Positions 1 through 11,351 are shown, counted from the first letter of the stretch. The stretch: 64,000 bases of DNA from an uncultured delta proteobacterium (GCA_903907985.1 CAIVQG010000051.1:137271-201270); one strand, 5' to 3'. The notes: generated by a model not told the origin, from the letters alone. Numbers and translations are program-made.

Positions 1-147
1 AATACTTTTCGCTTGAAGGGCAAAGGCATCCCTCATCTTCGGGGCTACGGTCGCGGCGATCAGATCATTGAGATATTTGTGCAAACACCTGTCAATCTCA
101 GCAAAAAACAAGAAGAGCTTTTAAGAGAATTCGAAAAGATCAGCTAA
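1..147 (+). CDS. dnaJ: Chaperone protein DnaJ, C-terminal end (partial, truncated by window start)
   Basis: Frame 1 reads [48 protein letters not shown], typical of the DnaJ C-terminal domain. Confidence 0.9.
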   Translation, partial: NTFRLKGKGIPHLRGYGRGDQIIEIFVQTPVNLSKKQEELLREFEKIS

Positions 148-250
148 TCTGCCCCCTCAATGTAATACCAATATGGGTTCATAATAGGGATTGCAATAGC
201 AGCAAAGATATGATTAAAATTTACCACCGAATACCACTGGAGGAAGAAAC

Positions 251-649
251 ATGAAAAGAAATGATTTCCGGATAGCTATTTTGTTATTTGTTGTTTTTCT
301 TTTTTCCGGCTGCGAAGCACTTCTTATTGGTGGAGCAGTAATGGGAGCCAGTTCAGGAACTTATTTTTTCGTCAACGGCGAATTGAAAACGGATTACAAT
401 GCGCCACTAGATAAAGTTTGGAATGCCAGCGAAAAAACTGTTGCCGACATGCGCGGCATTGAAGTCGTTCGGGTAAAAGAAATTGCCCAGGGGAAAATTA
501 CAACACTGATAAATGACGAAAAAGTTCAATTCGATATCACATATAAATCTAAAAATTTAACCACAGTTGCCATTCGTGTCGGAATTATCGGAAATAAGCT
601 GTCCTCGCAACTTCTGCACGATAAAATTGCCGACCACCTGGCCAAATAA
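251..649 (+). CDS. DUF3568-like small lipoprotein
   Basis: Lipobox FSGC after a hydrophobic N-terminus; paralogous to the protein at 51699-52097. Confidence 0.65.
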   Translation: MKRNDFRIAILLFVVFLFSGCEALLIGGAVMGASSGTYFFVNGELKTDYNAPLDKVWNASEKTVADMRGIEVVRVKEIAQGKITTLINDEKVQFDITYKSKNLTTVAIRVGIIGNKLSSQLLHDKIADHLAK

Positions 650-682
650 TTTTTTTAAACGGGATTTGGGCCGGGCCATCAA

Positions 683-1669
683 ATGAATAAAAAGGTTATT
701 TTAGGTATCCTCATAAGTGCGGCCTTGGTTTATCTGTCGGTAAGAGGAATTAATTTCCCCGACATTATCCATGATCTAAAAAAAATCCAGTTCAGTTACG
801 TCGCACTTTTTCTTATTATTGCACTCTTAATGCAATGGCTGCGTTCCTACCGCTGGGGCATTATTTTGCAGCCACTGGAAAAGATCGATCAGATTTCGCT
901 TTTTTCCGTTACCTCCGTAGGTTTTTTAGCAATTGTAGCAATTCCGGCACGCATCGGAGAACTGGCCAGGCCTTATCTCATCGCGAAAAAAAGTACGATC
1001 AAAATGTCTTCGGCATTGGGCACAATAATAGTGGAAAGGGTATTAGACAGTTTTTCCGTGTTGACTATTGCCGTCGTTGTTCTGCTCCTCAGTGACCTGC
1101 CTTCCTGGATGATTAAATCGAGCATAGTATTTTTCCTGCTGACATTAGCAATGTTTTGTTGCATTTTGTGCTTGGTCTGGCGCCGAGAAACAGCCTTAAA
1201 GATTATCAATCGGATTTTAAGCAAGTTGCCGGGGAAATTTGCCAATAAGGTTGATGAAATTATTCATCGTTTTATTGACGGTTTTGAAATCATCGTTAAT
1301 ATCAAACTGCTACTGTATTTATTTTTTCTTTCCGCCATAATCTGGCTTGTCGATGTTTTAGCCATTTATGTCTTACTCGAAGCTTTTGGTTTTACACTAC
1401 CAATAATGGCGTCCTTTATGGTCATGATTATTCTTATCGTCGGCATTGCCATTCCCACAGCACCCGGTTTCATCGGCAGTTGGCATTACAGCTGTATTTT
1501 AGCCCTGGGGCTTTTTGGCATAGCAAAACCGGAAGCCCTTTCTTTTGCTGTTGTTTATCACTTTTTATCCATGATTATAGTAATTGTTCTCGGAGTAATT
1601 TTTCTGCCCTTCAATAAATTTTCCGTATCCGACATGAAAAATCAGATGAGTCAGAACAAATCAGACTAG
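683..1669 (+). CDS. Lysylphosphatidylglycerol synthase TM-region / UPF0104 flippase-like membrane protein
   Basis: Multi-TM protein; RIGELARPYLI and PTAPGFIGSWHY motifs typical of the family. Confidence 0.75.
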   Translation: MNKKVILGILISAALVYLSVRGINFPDIIHDLKKIQFSYVALFLIIALLMQWLRSYRWGIILQPLEKIDQISLFSVTSVGFLAIVAIPARIGELARPYLIAKKSTIKMSSALGTIIVERVLDSFSVLTIAVVVLLLSDLPSWMIKSSIVFFLLTLAMFCCILCLVWRRETALKIINRILSKLPGKFANKVDEIIHRFIDGFEIIVNIKLLLYLFFLSAIIWLVDVLAIYVLLEAFGFTLPIMASFMVMIILIVGIAIPTAPGFIGSWHYSCILALGLFGIAKPEALSFAVVYHFLSMIIVIVLGVIFLPFNKFSVSDMKNQMSQNKSD

Positions 1670-1677
1670 AAAAAAAC

Positions 1678-3054
1678 CTACAAATCACCCTTGACATCAA
1701 CTTTCAGGCTTTTTAACTTTTTATGCAGATTGCTGCGTTCCAGACCAATCGCCTCCGCAGTCTTGGATATATTCCATTCATTTTCTTCCAGTTTCTTAAT
1801 AATAAATTGTCTTTCAAAATCCATCTTGGCATCTTTTAAGGAATCGGCAGCAGCAGCAGAAACCGGCTCCGTCAGTGCTTCGCTATTATCTACCCTGGCA
1901 TTAAGAGACGGGATGTCATTGGCTGTTATTTCGTTAGCCGGAGTCATAATGATCAATCTTTCAATAATATTTTTCAGTTCACGGACATTACCCGGCCAGT
2001 CATGTTGCATAAGCAAGTTAATGGCATCGGCCGTTATTACCTTTTTAGGCTGTCCCTCTTTGAGTGCAAAATCGAGCAGGAATCTTTCCGCTAAAGGCCT
2101 GATATCTTCCTTTCTTTCACGCAAGGTGGGAACCAGCAATGGAATGACATGCAACCGGTAATAAAGATCCTGACGGAAGCGTCCCGCCTCCATTTCTATT
2201 TCCAGATCCTTATTGGTAGCCGCCAAAACACGCACATCCATATCTATTAATTTGTTGCCACCTACCCGTTCAAATTTCTTTTCCTGAAGAATGCGGAGAA
2301 TTTTTGCCTGAGCCTTCAGGCTCATATCGGCAACTTCATCCAGAAAAATAGTTCCTTCATGAGCCATATCGAATTTGCCGCGTTTTTTCTCGGTTGCTCC
2401 GGTGAAGGCACCCTTTTCATGACCGAACAATTCGCTTTCAATAAGTTCTTCCGGTATCGCCGCACAGTTGACCTCAACGATGGGTTTATGCGACCTGTGA
2501 CTGAGATGATGAATAGACCGCGCCACCAGTTCCTTGCCGGTTCCGTTTTCGCCCATAATTAAGATCCAGGCATTAGTAGGTGCAACAATACTGATCATTT
2601 CTTTGAGTTCGCTTATTATCTGACTGGATCCTGTTAACTCGTACTGATGAGAGACTTGCTGCTTGAGCAATACATTTTCTTCTTCCAGACGGATAACATT
2701 GAGGGCGTTGGCAACCATGATTATAACTTTATCGAGAGAAAGCGGCTTTTCGATAAAATCAAAAGCTCCGAGTTTGGTTGCTTTTACAGCCGTTTCAATA
2801 GTCCCGTGACCGGACATCATGATCACCAGAATATTGGGATGCGCCGCCTTGATAGCTTTGAGAGTATCCAGACCATCCATGCCGGGAAGCCATATATCAA
2901 GCAGTACCAGTTGAGGCATTTCGCTATCAATACTTTTCAATGCCTCTTCGCCGCTGCCGGCAATCAAAACCTGATAGCCTTCATCTTTTAAAATAGCACT
3001 CAAAGACTGGCAAATACTTGCTTCATCATCAACTACAAGAATAGTTTCGTTCAT
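1678..3054 (-). CDS. ntrX: Sigma-54-dependent response regulator, NtrX-like
   Basis: Receiver domain (VVDDE, LLDIWLPGMDG), AAA+ GENGTGKE and GAFTGA motifs, Fis-type HTH; adjacent to NtrY-like kinase. Confidence 0.88.
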   Translation of the reverse strand: MNETILVVDDEASICQSLSAILKDEGYQVLIAGSGEEALKSIDSEMPQLVLLDIWLPGMDGLDTLKAIKAAHPNILVIMMSGHGTIETAVKATKLGAFDFIEKPLSLDKVIIMVANALNVIRLEEENVLLKQQVSHQYELTGSSQIISELKEMISIVAPTNAWILIMGENGTGKELVARSIHHLSHRSHKPIVEVNCAAIPEELIESELFGHEKGAFTGATEKKRGKFDMAHEGTIFLDEVADMSLKAQAKILRILQEKKFERVGGNKLIDMDVRVLAATNKDLEIEMEAGRFRQDLYYRLHVIPLLVPTLRERKEDIRPLAERFLLDFALKEGQPKKVITADAINLLMQHDWPGNVRELKNIIERLIIMTPANEITANDIPSLNARVDNSEALTEPVSAAAADSLKDAKMDFERQFIIKKLEENEWNISKTAEAIGLERSNLHKKLKSLKVDVKGDL

Positions 3055-3098
3055 ATTATTATTTCAATTCATCCCTATTTTTTAGGATTTATACTAAA

Positions 3099-5315
3099 TT
3101 AAACTTCCGCCACCGGCAACTGAAAAGAAATTATCGTTCCTGTGGGTATATTGTCAGCAATAAGCACCTGGCCACGATGATCGGAAATAATGGAACTGAC
3201 AATTGCCAAACCCAAGCCGGTTCCTGATTTTTTTGTCGAAAAATAGGGCTCAAACACTTTTCTTTTGTAACTGGCGGGCACCCCCGCCCCATCATCGGCC
3301 ACCGCTACTGTAACTTTACGATGTTGTTCGTCATAGCTCACTGCAATCTCAATTCTGCCCTCTTTTTTGTTGATAGCCGCAACGGCATTATCCAGCAAAT
3401 TTATCATGACCCGATTAATTTGCTCAGCATCAAGATTAAATTTCGGCAGATTTTCCGCTTGCTGATAATCAAAGATAATGTCTTTATGAGCATCCTGAAA
3501 CAGGATAACTGAATCGGCAACAACAGCATTCAGATCATTAAGTGTCAGGGTAGTCACAGGCATGCGGGCATAACGCGAAAATTCATTGACAAGATTTTTC
3601 AGCACTTCCACCTGATCAATAATGGTCTGTGTGCACTCCTTAAATACGGAACCATCTTCGCCTAATTTATCGCCGTATTTCCGCTGTAATCTCTGGGCAG
3701 AAAGCTGAACCGGTGTAAGCGGATTCTTAATTTCATGCGCCATACGGCGGGCAACTTCACGCCAGGCAGCAGCACGTTCGGCCTTTTGCAATTGGGTCAA
3801 ATCTTCAAACACAACAACAATGCCGGAATCGTTACCTTCGTCATCGCGAATTGTTGTGACAGTCAAGAGAATAGTGAGAGCCTTATCCTTGAACATAAGC
3901 TCAATTTGCTTTTCCAGGGAGCTTTCATTGTTTTCTTTTATTTCCTGCAAAAATTCATCCACAAGAGACAGATGTTCCGGAATCAGCAAATCCCGGTAAT
4001 TCTGCAGAAGAACTTTCTCTGTATCAATGTCAAACATTTTTTCCGCAGCGTGATTGACAGTCGTTATCACACCATCACGGTCGACCGAAATAATTCCTGC
4101 AGAAACATTGCGCAATACGGTTTCCATATATTTACGCCGCTGATCCAGGCTCACATTCGCCTGTTCCAGACCATCTTTACTCTTCTTCAAGTCCCTGGTC
4201 ATGTGATTGAAGGATTTAACAAGAACTCCAATTTCATCATCCGCTTCAATATCAATGTGGATTTCCAGATCACCCTGAGTAATTTTATTAGTGGCTTCAG
4301 CCAGATTTTGAATCGGTACGGTAATTCCTTTAGCCAGGGCCAGGCCGAACCAGGTCGCCAGAAATATGATTACCAGCGTCACAATAGACAAGGTAACAAT
4401 ATAATTAAATTTGATGGGATTTTTCAGCAATTTGATCTGTCCATATTGCTCCGAGGCTTCACCGATAATTTTTAGCTTATCCACAAATCCTCGGGGAATG
4501 TTGTAGCTGATGGAAACACGGCCAATGACCTCCGTCGGAACTGCATAAGAAAATACCGGCACAACGCCGATAACGGCATCTCCCTTACTGGTTGGTTGAA
4601 TAGTTGATACTTCCTTGCCTAAATAAATATCTTCCAGCATTTTAGGATTTAAGGCAACCGGCAGCAGATCAGGATGTTCGCTATCACTAAAAACTATATT
4701 TTCTTTCTGAAAATCGAAGTATGTTTCCACCATTCCTACTTTGTAATTTTTCTGGCGCTGATTAATTAAGTTCTTCAGGTATTCTACTCTTTCCCGTTCA
4801 TAGAGCCGATTTTTTGTAATATCAGCGCTGATTTGACGCGCATTGAACTTAGCATGTTCCGCTGTTTGCTGATAATAAACCTGGGCAACTTCCAGTGACC
4901 GAGTTAAGGCATCACCGATCTTGATGTTAAACCAGAATTCCATACTGTATGTAAGAAAGTTTATTGCAAACAAGAAAAGTAAAATTGTCGGTACGAGAGA
5001 TAAACTGACAAATGCAGCAACGAGTTTTGTCCTCAGCTTGGAACCGATAATGCCGCGGCGGTGCTCGTAAAATAATTTGACTACATTACGAACAATCAAA
5101 AAAATCAAAAGGAGAATTAGGATGGCGTTAATGCTGGTCAGGCTATATACGAGAATATTTGTCGAAACAGGCAAATTATCTTTGTGAGAATACTGGCTGG
5201 CAATTAAAGTAAAAGCAACCGCCAGCAAGCCCACAACGACTATAATAATCCGTTCACGGCGCCTCTTTCTTAGTTCTTTGTCATCTACGAAAACATTCTT
5301 TTGTTTTTTTTTCAT
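3099..5315 (-). CDS. ntrY: Sensor histidine kinase, NtrY-like (TM, HAMP, PAS, HisKA, HATPase)
   Basis: AHEIKNPLTPVQLSAQRL H-box, GTGLGLAIV G-box; sits just upstream of NtrX-like regulator. Confidence 0.88.
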   Translation of the reverse strand: MKKKQKNVFVDDKELRKRRRERIIIVVVGLLAVAFTLIASQYSHKDNLPVSTNILVYSLTSINAILILLLIFLIVRNVVKLFYEHRRGIIGSKLRTKLVAAFVSLSLVPTILLFLFAINFLTYSMEFWFNIKIGDALTRSLEVAQVYYQQTAEHAKFNARQISADITKNRLYERERVEYLKNLINQRQKNYKVGMVETYFDFQKENIVFSDSEHPDLLPVALNPKMLEDIYLGKEVSTIQPTSKGDAVIGVVPVFSYAVPTEVIGRVSISYNIPRGFVDKLKIIGEASEQYGQIKLLKNPIKFNYIVTLSIVTLVIIFLATWFGLALAKGITVPIQNLAEATNKITQGDLEIHIDIEADDEIGVLVKSFNHMTRDLKKSKDGLEQANVSLDQRRKYMETVLRNVSAGIISVDRDGVITTVNHAAEKMFDIDTEKVLLQNYRDLLIPEHLSLVDEFLQEIKENNESSLEKQIELMFKDKALTILLTVTTIRDDEGNDSGIVVVFEDLTQLQKAERAAAWREVARRMAHEIKNPLTPVQLSAQRLQRKYGDKLGEDGSVFKECTQTIIDQVEVLKNLVNEFSRYARMPVTTLTLNDLNAVVADSVILFQDAHKDIIFDYQQAENLPKFNLDAEQINRVMINLLDNAVAAINKKEGRIEIAVSYDEQHRKVTVAVADDGAGVPASYKRKVFEPYFSTKKSGTGLGLAIVSSIISDHRGQVLIADNIPTGTIISFQLPVAEV

Positions 5316-5477
5316 TACCGCATCATGTTGAGCAAATTAATTTCGCCTTTAATAGGACCGTTTCTATCTTTAAATTAAGCCGTTGTTCAAAAAAACAATC
5401 TGATCATGACATTATCGCAACCGGCATAAGGAGCCGTAACGAAATAGAGAAAGCAACAGGCCATTTTGCAACGGCTA

Positions 5478-6059
5478 CTAATAGGAAAACATTTGTTTGT
5501 ACCAGACAGTTTCAAAATCCCAGAAAGAAACAAACAAAAAAACATACTCCATGTGCAAAGGCAAACGCACTTTATCTATTTTTACTTTCATCATCAGATA
5601 GTAATTATTTCCGCGATCCAGTTTCTGGAGAGGCGCAATTATAATTCCACTTAAATCCGCCATCGCCTTTTGCGCACTTTCGAAATCAGAAAAAATAACC
5701 GGTGAATCATTTCCACTGGTAAATATGCTGAATGCTTTTTTCAGATTATCATATTTGATTGTACGTTTAATTTCATAGCTAGTTACTTTTTTATCCCAAA
5801 ATACAGACCTTACTCGATATACTTCCAGTTGCAATGTAAATACTGCGGGCACACCAGCCAGAATTGTTGACTCCATTTCGGTCTTAAAACCATTAACCAG
5901 CCGGGCATATAAAAGTACGTTTTCCTTATTATTGGTGATTATAATGTCGTTTATTGTCGGCTGGACGGCTTGTCCCTGTGTTGCCACTCCGAGGCAACCG
6001 GAAGCAACAAGCAGAAAAATGAAAAATAATTGCCAGAAGTCTTTTTTGACCCTATCCAT
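5478..6059 (-). CDS. DUF4390-like secreted protein
   Basis: Signal-peptide-like N-terminus; position upstream of ntrY; pattern resembles DUF4390. Confidence 0.6.
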   Translation of the reverse strand: MDRVKKDFWQLFFIFLLVASGCLGVATQGQAVQPTINDIIITNNKENVLLYARLVNGFKTEMESTILAGVPAVFTLQLEVYRVRSVFWDKKVTSYEIKRTIKYDNLKKAFSIFTSGNDSPVIFSDFESAQKAMADLSGIIIAPLQKLDRGNNYYLMMKVKIDKVRLPLHMEYVFLFVSFWDFETVWYKQMFSY

Positions 6060-6148
6060 ATAAACCTGTTTTCATCGTCAATCGGCAGAAGATTTAATTA
6101 ATAAGATATACTAGGTAACCTGAGAACAAAAATCAAGACTAATTTAGA

Positions 6149-7081
6149 TTAAGCCCGAATGGCATCAAGAATACGAAAAGATGGAATTTTAAAGGAAGGA
6201 CGTTTGTGAATAGTTTCTTCTTGATCAAACCAATTGACAATTTCCCAGCAGTCCGCTTTTAACATCAGTTCTTTGAGCAAAAGATTGTTTAAGCGGTGGC
6301 CGGATTTGTAAGCGACAAAATGGCCGATAATCGGCATCCCCAGCAAAAAAAGGTCTCCGATAGCATCAAGTATTTTATGTCGGACAAATTCGTCCGCAAA
6401 GCGCAAACCTTCCTTATTGATGATTTTTTGATCATCAATAACAATAGCATTTTTCAGAGAACCGCCAAGGGCTAATCCTTTTGCCTGCATATATTCAACT
6501 TCATTTAAGAAACCGAATGTCCGGGCTGCACAAATCTCCTTTTCGAATGTTTCATCGGAAAAAGTCATACTGTATGATTGCCGTCCGATAGCAAAATGCT
6601 TAAAATCGATTTCATAAGAAATCTTAAACTCATCAGCGGGCAGCAAAACCGCATTGCTGTCGCCTGCCTTCACGGACACAGGTTTTTTAATCACTAAAAG
6701 TTTTTTGGTCTTTCCCTGGATATGCGTACCTACGTCTTTGAGCATATTTACAAAAGGAAGAGCACTGCCGTCCATAATAGGCACTTCAAAGGAATCCAGC
6801 TCCACAACCGCATTATCAACTCCCATCCCGCTAAAAGCGGAGAGAAGATGTTCCACAGTCGCAACAGTAACGCCATCGGTACCCAGAGAGGTCGCCAGTG
6901 TCGTATCTGAGACATTATCATACGTTGCGGGAATCGGACCGGCACCGGGTAAATCATTGCGGACAAAAACAATACCCGTACCCACGTCCGCCGGCTTAAT
7001 GTGCATATTTACTTTCCGACCGGTGTGCAAACCGATACTGGAACAAATTATTTCTTTTTTCAATGTCCGCTGCAAATGCAT
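6149..7081 (-). CDS. lpxC: UDP-3-O-acyl-N-acetylglucosamine deacetylase
   Basis: LQRTLKKEIICSSIGLHTG, VEHLLSAF, HKILDAIGDLFLLG motifs; ORF track start (7135) is probably too far upstream. Confidence 0.95.
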   Translation of the reverse strand: MHLQRTLKKEIICSSIGLHTGRKVNMHIKPADVGTGIVFVRNDLPGAGPIPATYDNVSDTTLATSLGTDGVTVATVEHLLSAFSGMGVDNAVVELDSFEVPIMDGSALPFVNMLKDVGTHIQGKTKKLLVIKKPVSVKAGDSNAVLLPADEFKISYEIDFKHFAIGRQSYSMTFSDETFEKEICAARTFGFLNEVEYMQAKGLALGGSLKNAIVIDDQKIINKEGLRFADEFVRHKILDAIGDLFLLGMPIIGHFVAYKSGHRLNNLLLKELMLKADCWEIVNWFDQEETIHKRPSFKIPSFRILDAIRA

Positions 7082-7477
7082 AATGTCATACCAATTCAAC
7101 AATTTTATGCTAATCCAGCAATAAACATACCACAACTAATAACATTCTCTAAAAAAACAAGTTGCTATAATCACACCTCAATTATATTGTCCTTGACGAC
7201 ATCTGATTACAATATTTAATTTCTGTGGTGTAAAATACCACAACATGTATTGGAAAAGCGATTTTTAGTGACAAAGAGGCGGATACCCGTCTCTTGTAAA
7301 ACTAAAAATTGTATCGGCCAACAGAAAAAGGACGTCGCCTATCTTACCATATTCTACTCTTGGGAATCATAATAAGCAGTTTACACGATATACAGAGGGT
7401 AAACTGCCGTGCAGCCTGCGCCCGGAAAGGTTGCTCTGCGCATGAAAGCGGCAATAAAGTTTCCGTTGTTTGTGCGA

Positions 7478-8392
7478 TTACTTCCCGGCAATCTTAGGAT
7501 TTAGGAATGACGGATCCAGAAATTCCGGGTTCGGATACGTATAGAATCCTTTCCCGCTTTTCACTCCCAATTCTCCACGCTTAATCATTTTCAAAAGCGC
7601 ATCAGGGGGAAAATCTTTCGGATCTTTGGAGTCATTATAATAGGACATTTCAATGTCATAAACAACGTCCAGGCCTACTTTATCCATCAGGGCAAAGGGT
7701 CCCTCTTTCATTTTAGTGAAGATGCACCAGCCGCGGTCGGCATCGCGAAAATCAACAAATCCGTTGCCCCAAGTATAAAGAACCTGCCGCTTAATAGCCC
7801 GCCACACATTGTTAAAGCAGAAGCCAAGAATCTCTTTATTAACTTTCAGCGGCACGCAACCGAGTGATATGATCCAATCATATCCGGCTTGCATAACTTC
7901 GGAGGTGGTCTTGGTGCCGCCCATAATATCCACCATGTTGACACCCTGCAGTGGAAAATAAAAATGAATGTTCAGGCAATTTTCCGGCCGCCCGCTGCTT
8001 ACTTCCATCTTGGAAATTGGCAGTGATGAGCTGTTAGAAGCTAAAATTGCTCCGGCAGGTGTTTTTTGGCCCAGTTCAGCAAATACTTTATTTTTTAATT
8101 CGATGTTCTCCGGAACCGCTTCAATGACCAGATCCGCATCTCTTACAGCTTTGCCTAAATCAGTTTCCTGCAAAACAGCATCACGGCATGTTTCCCAACT
8201 CTCCCAGGGTATTAGTGGATTTACACCCTTCTCTTTTAAATCCGCATAAAGCTTCTTGTAGGTTGCCGTAAAAGCGTTCGAAATCGGATCGTATGCTGTC
8301 GTTTTATAGCCCGCATTTGCCGCCAGCATTGCTATTTGGGCTCCCAGGATACCAGTACCTACTAATGTGACATTTTCAATTTTTTTTACCAT
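7478..8392 (-). CDS. 3-hydroxyacyl-CoA dehydrogenase family protein
   Basis: VTLVGTGILGAQIAMLAANAGY Rossmann motif; GxKSGKGFYTY C-terminal motif. Confidence 0.85.
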   Translation of the reverse strand: MVKKIENVTLVGTGILGAQIAMLAANAGYKTTAYDPISNAFTATYKKLYADLKEKGVNPLIPWESWETCRDAVLQETDLGKAVRDADLVIEAVPENIELKNKVFAELGQKTPAGAILASNSSSLPISKMEVSSGRPENCLNIHFYFPLQGVNMVDIMGGTKTTSEVMQAGYDWIISLGCVPLKVNKEILGFCFNNVWRAIKRQVLYTWGNGFVDFRDADRGWCIFTKMKEGPFALMDKVGLDVVYDIEMSYYNDSKDPKDFPPDALLKMIKRGELGVKSGKGFYTYPNPEFLDPSFLNPKIAGK

Positions 8393-8606
8393 GATTGTTC
8401 CTCCTGATTAATGATTAAATCCAGCTGACCAACCTTACCCCAAAAATGAAAGCACCGTTTAGCAACTTTATTCACAATTTTATTATCAGATTTAAAAAAG
8501 AGAACAGGACTCTCTGGTTTGATTATTAACAGCAATAAATCTCACCAAATGATTTTCAGGAAATATTGGCGAAACAAATATCCGCTCTTTTCGGTATATT
8601 ACCGGA

Positions 8607-9161
8607 TTATTTATAAAAACGTTCCTTTTCACTGTAAATGCATCCGCAATATGGCTGTCGATACATCTCTAATTCCCGGGAAATTCTTACACCTTCGACC
8701 CAACCTGCGCGAAAATCCTGATAAAAGAAAGAAACTCCCAGTTGCCGGCTTACGTGTTCACCTATTTCCCGAATGAGATCATGCTTCTGATATTTACTAT
8801 AAAGCAATGTTGTCGTAAAGCCATCATATTTATCAAGCAGGGCCGATTCGGCCGTATATTTTAAACGGTCATGCAAACAATATTCGCAGCGTTCACTTTC
8901 TTTAAAAACTATTTGGCGTAGAAATTTTTCCAGAGGATAGCCATCGGGACAAACAATATTTAATAAGGCCTTAGTGGCATAATCATTTAAGGTCAGCAGA
9001 CGTCTTCGGTATTCCTGATAAGGATGGATATTGGGATTATAAAATAGACCGTCAACTTCATGCCCTTGAATTCTCAATTCCTTTAAGGGATAGATGGTGC
9101 AGGGCCCGCAGCAGATGTGCATTAAGAGTTTCATTTTTTTATCTCTTCGCCGAAGAAACAT
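8607..9161 (-). CDS. queH: Epoxyqueuosine reductase QueH (DUF208)
   Basis: LMHICCGPCTIYPL, CxxCxxxR-type Cys pairs and C-terminal YCGCIYSEKE; likely start MKLLMHICC at 9131. Confidence 0.85.
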   Translation of the reverse strand: MFLRRRDKKMKLLMHICCGPCTIYPLKELRIQGHEVDGLFYNPNIHPYQEYRRRLLTLNDYATKALLNIVCPDGYPLEKFLRQIVFKESERCEYCLHDRLKYTAESALLDKYDGFTTTLLYSKYQKHDLIREIGEHVSRQLGVSFFYQDFRAGWVEGVRISRELEMYRQPYCGCIYSEKERFYK

Positions 9162-9174
9162 GATTACGGCAATT

Positions 9175-10200
9175 TTAAAAAAGATCTTTCTGGGCCGTAG
9201 CTTTCAGCCCGAAATGTTCATAAGCTTTAGCAGACGCTATCCTTCCCCTTGCCGTTCTTTGCAAATATCCTTCCTGAATCAAATAGGGCTCATAAACATC
9301 TTCTATGGTCATTCTCTCTTCGCCGATTGCTGCCGAAAGGCTCTCCACACCGACCGGACCGCCATTAAATTTTTCAATCAGGGCCAAAAGCAGCTTCCGA
9401 TCCATTTGATCAAATCCCTTATGATCAACCTCAAAAGCATCCAGCGCGGCCCGGGCAATTTCCCCGTCGATCGTCCCGTCGAATTTTACTTCGGCATAAT
9501 CGCGAACGCGTTTCAGCAGACGATTGGCAATCCGAGGCGTTCCTCTGGCACGCCTTGCCAGTTCCTGAGCTCCGGCATCGTTGAGCTTTACTCCTAAAAT
9601 AGAAGCAGATCTTTTTATGATTATAGAAAGTTCCTGCGGTGTATAAAATTCCAGACGGAAATGCATGCCAAAACGGTCGCGCAAAGGCGAGGTGAGCGAC
9701 CCGGCGCGGGTTGTTGCGCCAACCAGTGTAAATTTTGGTATCTCCAGCTTCATTGATCGGGCCGACGGCCCCTGACCGATTAAAATATCAATATGATAGT
9801 CTTCCATAGCCGGATATAAAATCTCTTCCACCACATGGGACAGACGGTGAATTTCATCAATAAAAAGGACTTCATGTTCATGCATGTTGGTTAAAATTGC
9901 CGCCAGATCACCCGGCCTTTCAATTACCGGGCCGGAGGTGACTTTAATATCCACACCCATTTCGCGGGCAATAATGTACGCCAGAGTTGTTTTTCCCAAA
10001 CCCGGCGGGCCATACAAAAGAACATGATCGAGGGCTTCGCGCCTTTTCCTGGCGGCTTCAATAAATATTGCTAAATTGCTTTTAACCTTTTCCTGGCCGA
10101 TATAATCGGTCAGTTTTGCCGGTCGCAGCGTCACTTCCAGGCCGGACTCATCCTCCTCACAGAGGGGACTTATTAAAGGATTTTTTACATTTGCATCCAT
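9175..10200 (-). CDS. ruvB: Holliday junction DNA helicase RuvB
   Basis: [40 protein letters not shown] motifs. Confidence 0.97.
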   Translation of the reverse strand: MDANVKNPLISPLCEEDESGLEVTLRPAKLTDYIGQEKVKSNLAIFIEAARKRREALDHVLLYGPPGLGKTTLAYIIAREMGVDIKVTSGPVIERPGDLAAILTNMHEHEVLFIDEIHRLSHVVEEILYPAMEDYHIDILIGQGPSARSMKLEIPKFTLVGATTRAGSLTSPLRDRFGMHFRLEFYTPQELSIIIKRSASILGVKLNDAGAQELARRARGTPRIANRLLKRVRDYAEVKFDGTIDGEIARAALDAFEVDHKGFDQMDRKLLLALIEKFNGGPVGVESLSAAIGEERMTIEDVYEPYLIQEGYLQRTARGRIASAKAYEHFGLKATAQKDLF

Positions 10201-10227
10201 AAATTATCTATCCACAGAAAATCAAAA

Positions 10228-10836
10228 TCAGCCCGCAAGAATTTTCAAGGTCTTTTTCAAAAGCGCATCCAGAGTCAATTCTTCTTTTGATACCTGCATG
10301 ACCTTATCCAAAGCATCTTTTGCCGTATTGTTTTTATAACCTAAATTGACCAACGCGGAAAGCACATCTTCCTTGATCATCTCACCGGCTTTGCGCCGAT
10401 CTTCCGCTGCCGGTATTTGCTCGATCATCATTTTCTTGATAACTTTTTCTTTGAGTTCCAGAATCAGACGCTCGGCGATTTTCCTGCCCACGCCGGGAAT
10501 GCTGACCAGTTTGGCCACATCGCCGCGGGATATGGCTTGCATCAGATCATGCACCGGTATACCGGAAATAATGCTCAGGGCAAGCTTCGGCCCGATACCG
10601 CTCACCGAAATCATTAATTGGAAGAAATCACGCTCCTGCACCGTATAGAAACCAAATAGATTAATGGCGTCTTCTTTAACAGAAGTGTGAACATGCAACG
10701 TTACCACCTTACCTGATTCCGGAAGCTCATAAAATGTGGAAATCGGAATAAAAACGCGATAGCCGACACCACTTACATCAACAACAATGCTGGAGATTCC
10801 TTTATAAGCAATTTTGCCGCAAATGAGAGCAATCAT
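10228..10836 (-). CDS. ruvA: Holliday junction DNA helicase RuvA
   Basis: VSGIGPKLALSI and IPGVGRKIAERLILELK HhH motifs. Confidence 0.96.
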   Translation of the reverse strand: MIALICGKIAYKGISSIVVDVSGVGYRVFIPISTFYELPESGKVVTLHVHTSVKEDAINLFGFYTVQERDFFQLMISVSGIGPKLALSIISGIPVHDLMQAISRGDVAKLVSIPGVGRKIAERLILELKEKVIKKMMIEQIPAAEDRRKAGEMIKEDVLSALVNLGYKNNTAKDALDKVMQVSKEELTLDALLKKTLKILAG

Positions 10837-11315
10837 CAGATGGGCTGCTCCTTTTGGAAATTGGCATGACAGACAGCAACGGCCAGAGCATCGGCGGCAT
10901 CGGCAGGCGGCAGAGCGGAAAGCTTTAAAATAGCCTTAACCATGATTTGTACCTGTCTTTTCTCCGCCCGGCCGTAACCAACTACCGCCTGTTTAACTTC
11001 CAGAGGCGAATATTCAAAAATTGGAATACCGAGATTTGCGCCGCTAAAAATCACCAGACCTCTTACCTGAGCCTGTTTAATCAAACTGCTAACGTTCTTA
11101 CCGTAAAAGATATTTTCTACCGCGATAGCGTCAGGAGTTGTCTCTTTAATCACTTTCGACAACTCCTGATAAAGGGAAATTAACACCACTGATAAAGGCG
11201 AACTTTTTTGCGGTTTGACTTCACCATGAAGGATATGCCGCAAATAGCTGCCTTCTTTTTCAATCACCCCATAACCGGTAACATGGCTACCGGGATCAAT
11301 TCCGAAAATGCGCAA
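10836..11315 (-). CDS. ruvC: Crossover junction endodeoxyribonuclease RuvC
   Basis: MRIFGIDPGSHVTGYGVIE; AVENIFYGKN; overlaps ruvA. Confidence 0.96.
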   Translation of the reverse strand: MRIFGIDPGSHVTGYGVIEKEGSYLRHILHGEVKPQKSSPLSVVLISLYQELSKVIKETTPDAIAVENIFYGKNVSSLIKQAQVRGLVIFSGANLGIPIFEYSPLEVKQAVVGYGRAEKRQVQIMVKAILKLSALPPADAADALAVAVCHANFQKEQPI

Positions 11316-11351
11316 TTTTTATTCCAATTTAAAAACTTAAATTCATGTCGC

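Noticed and set aside
3735-4475. 246-aa plus-strand ORF antisense to ntrY
   Set aside because: No recognisable motif; overlaps conserved kinase domains.
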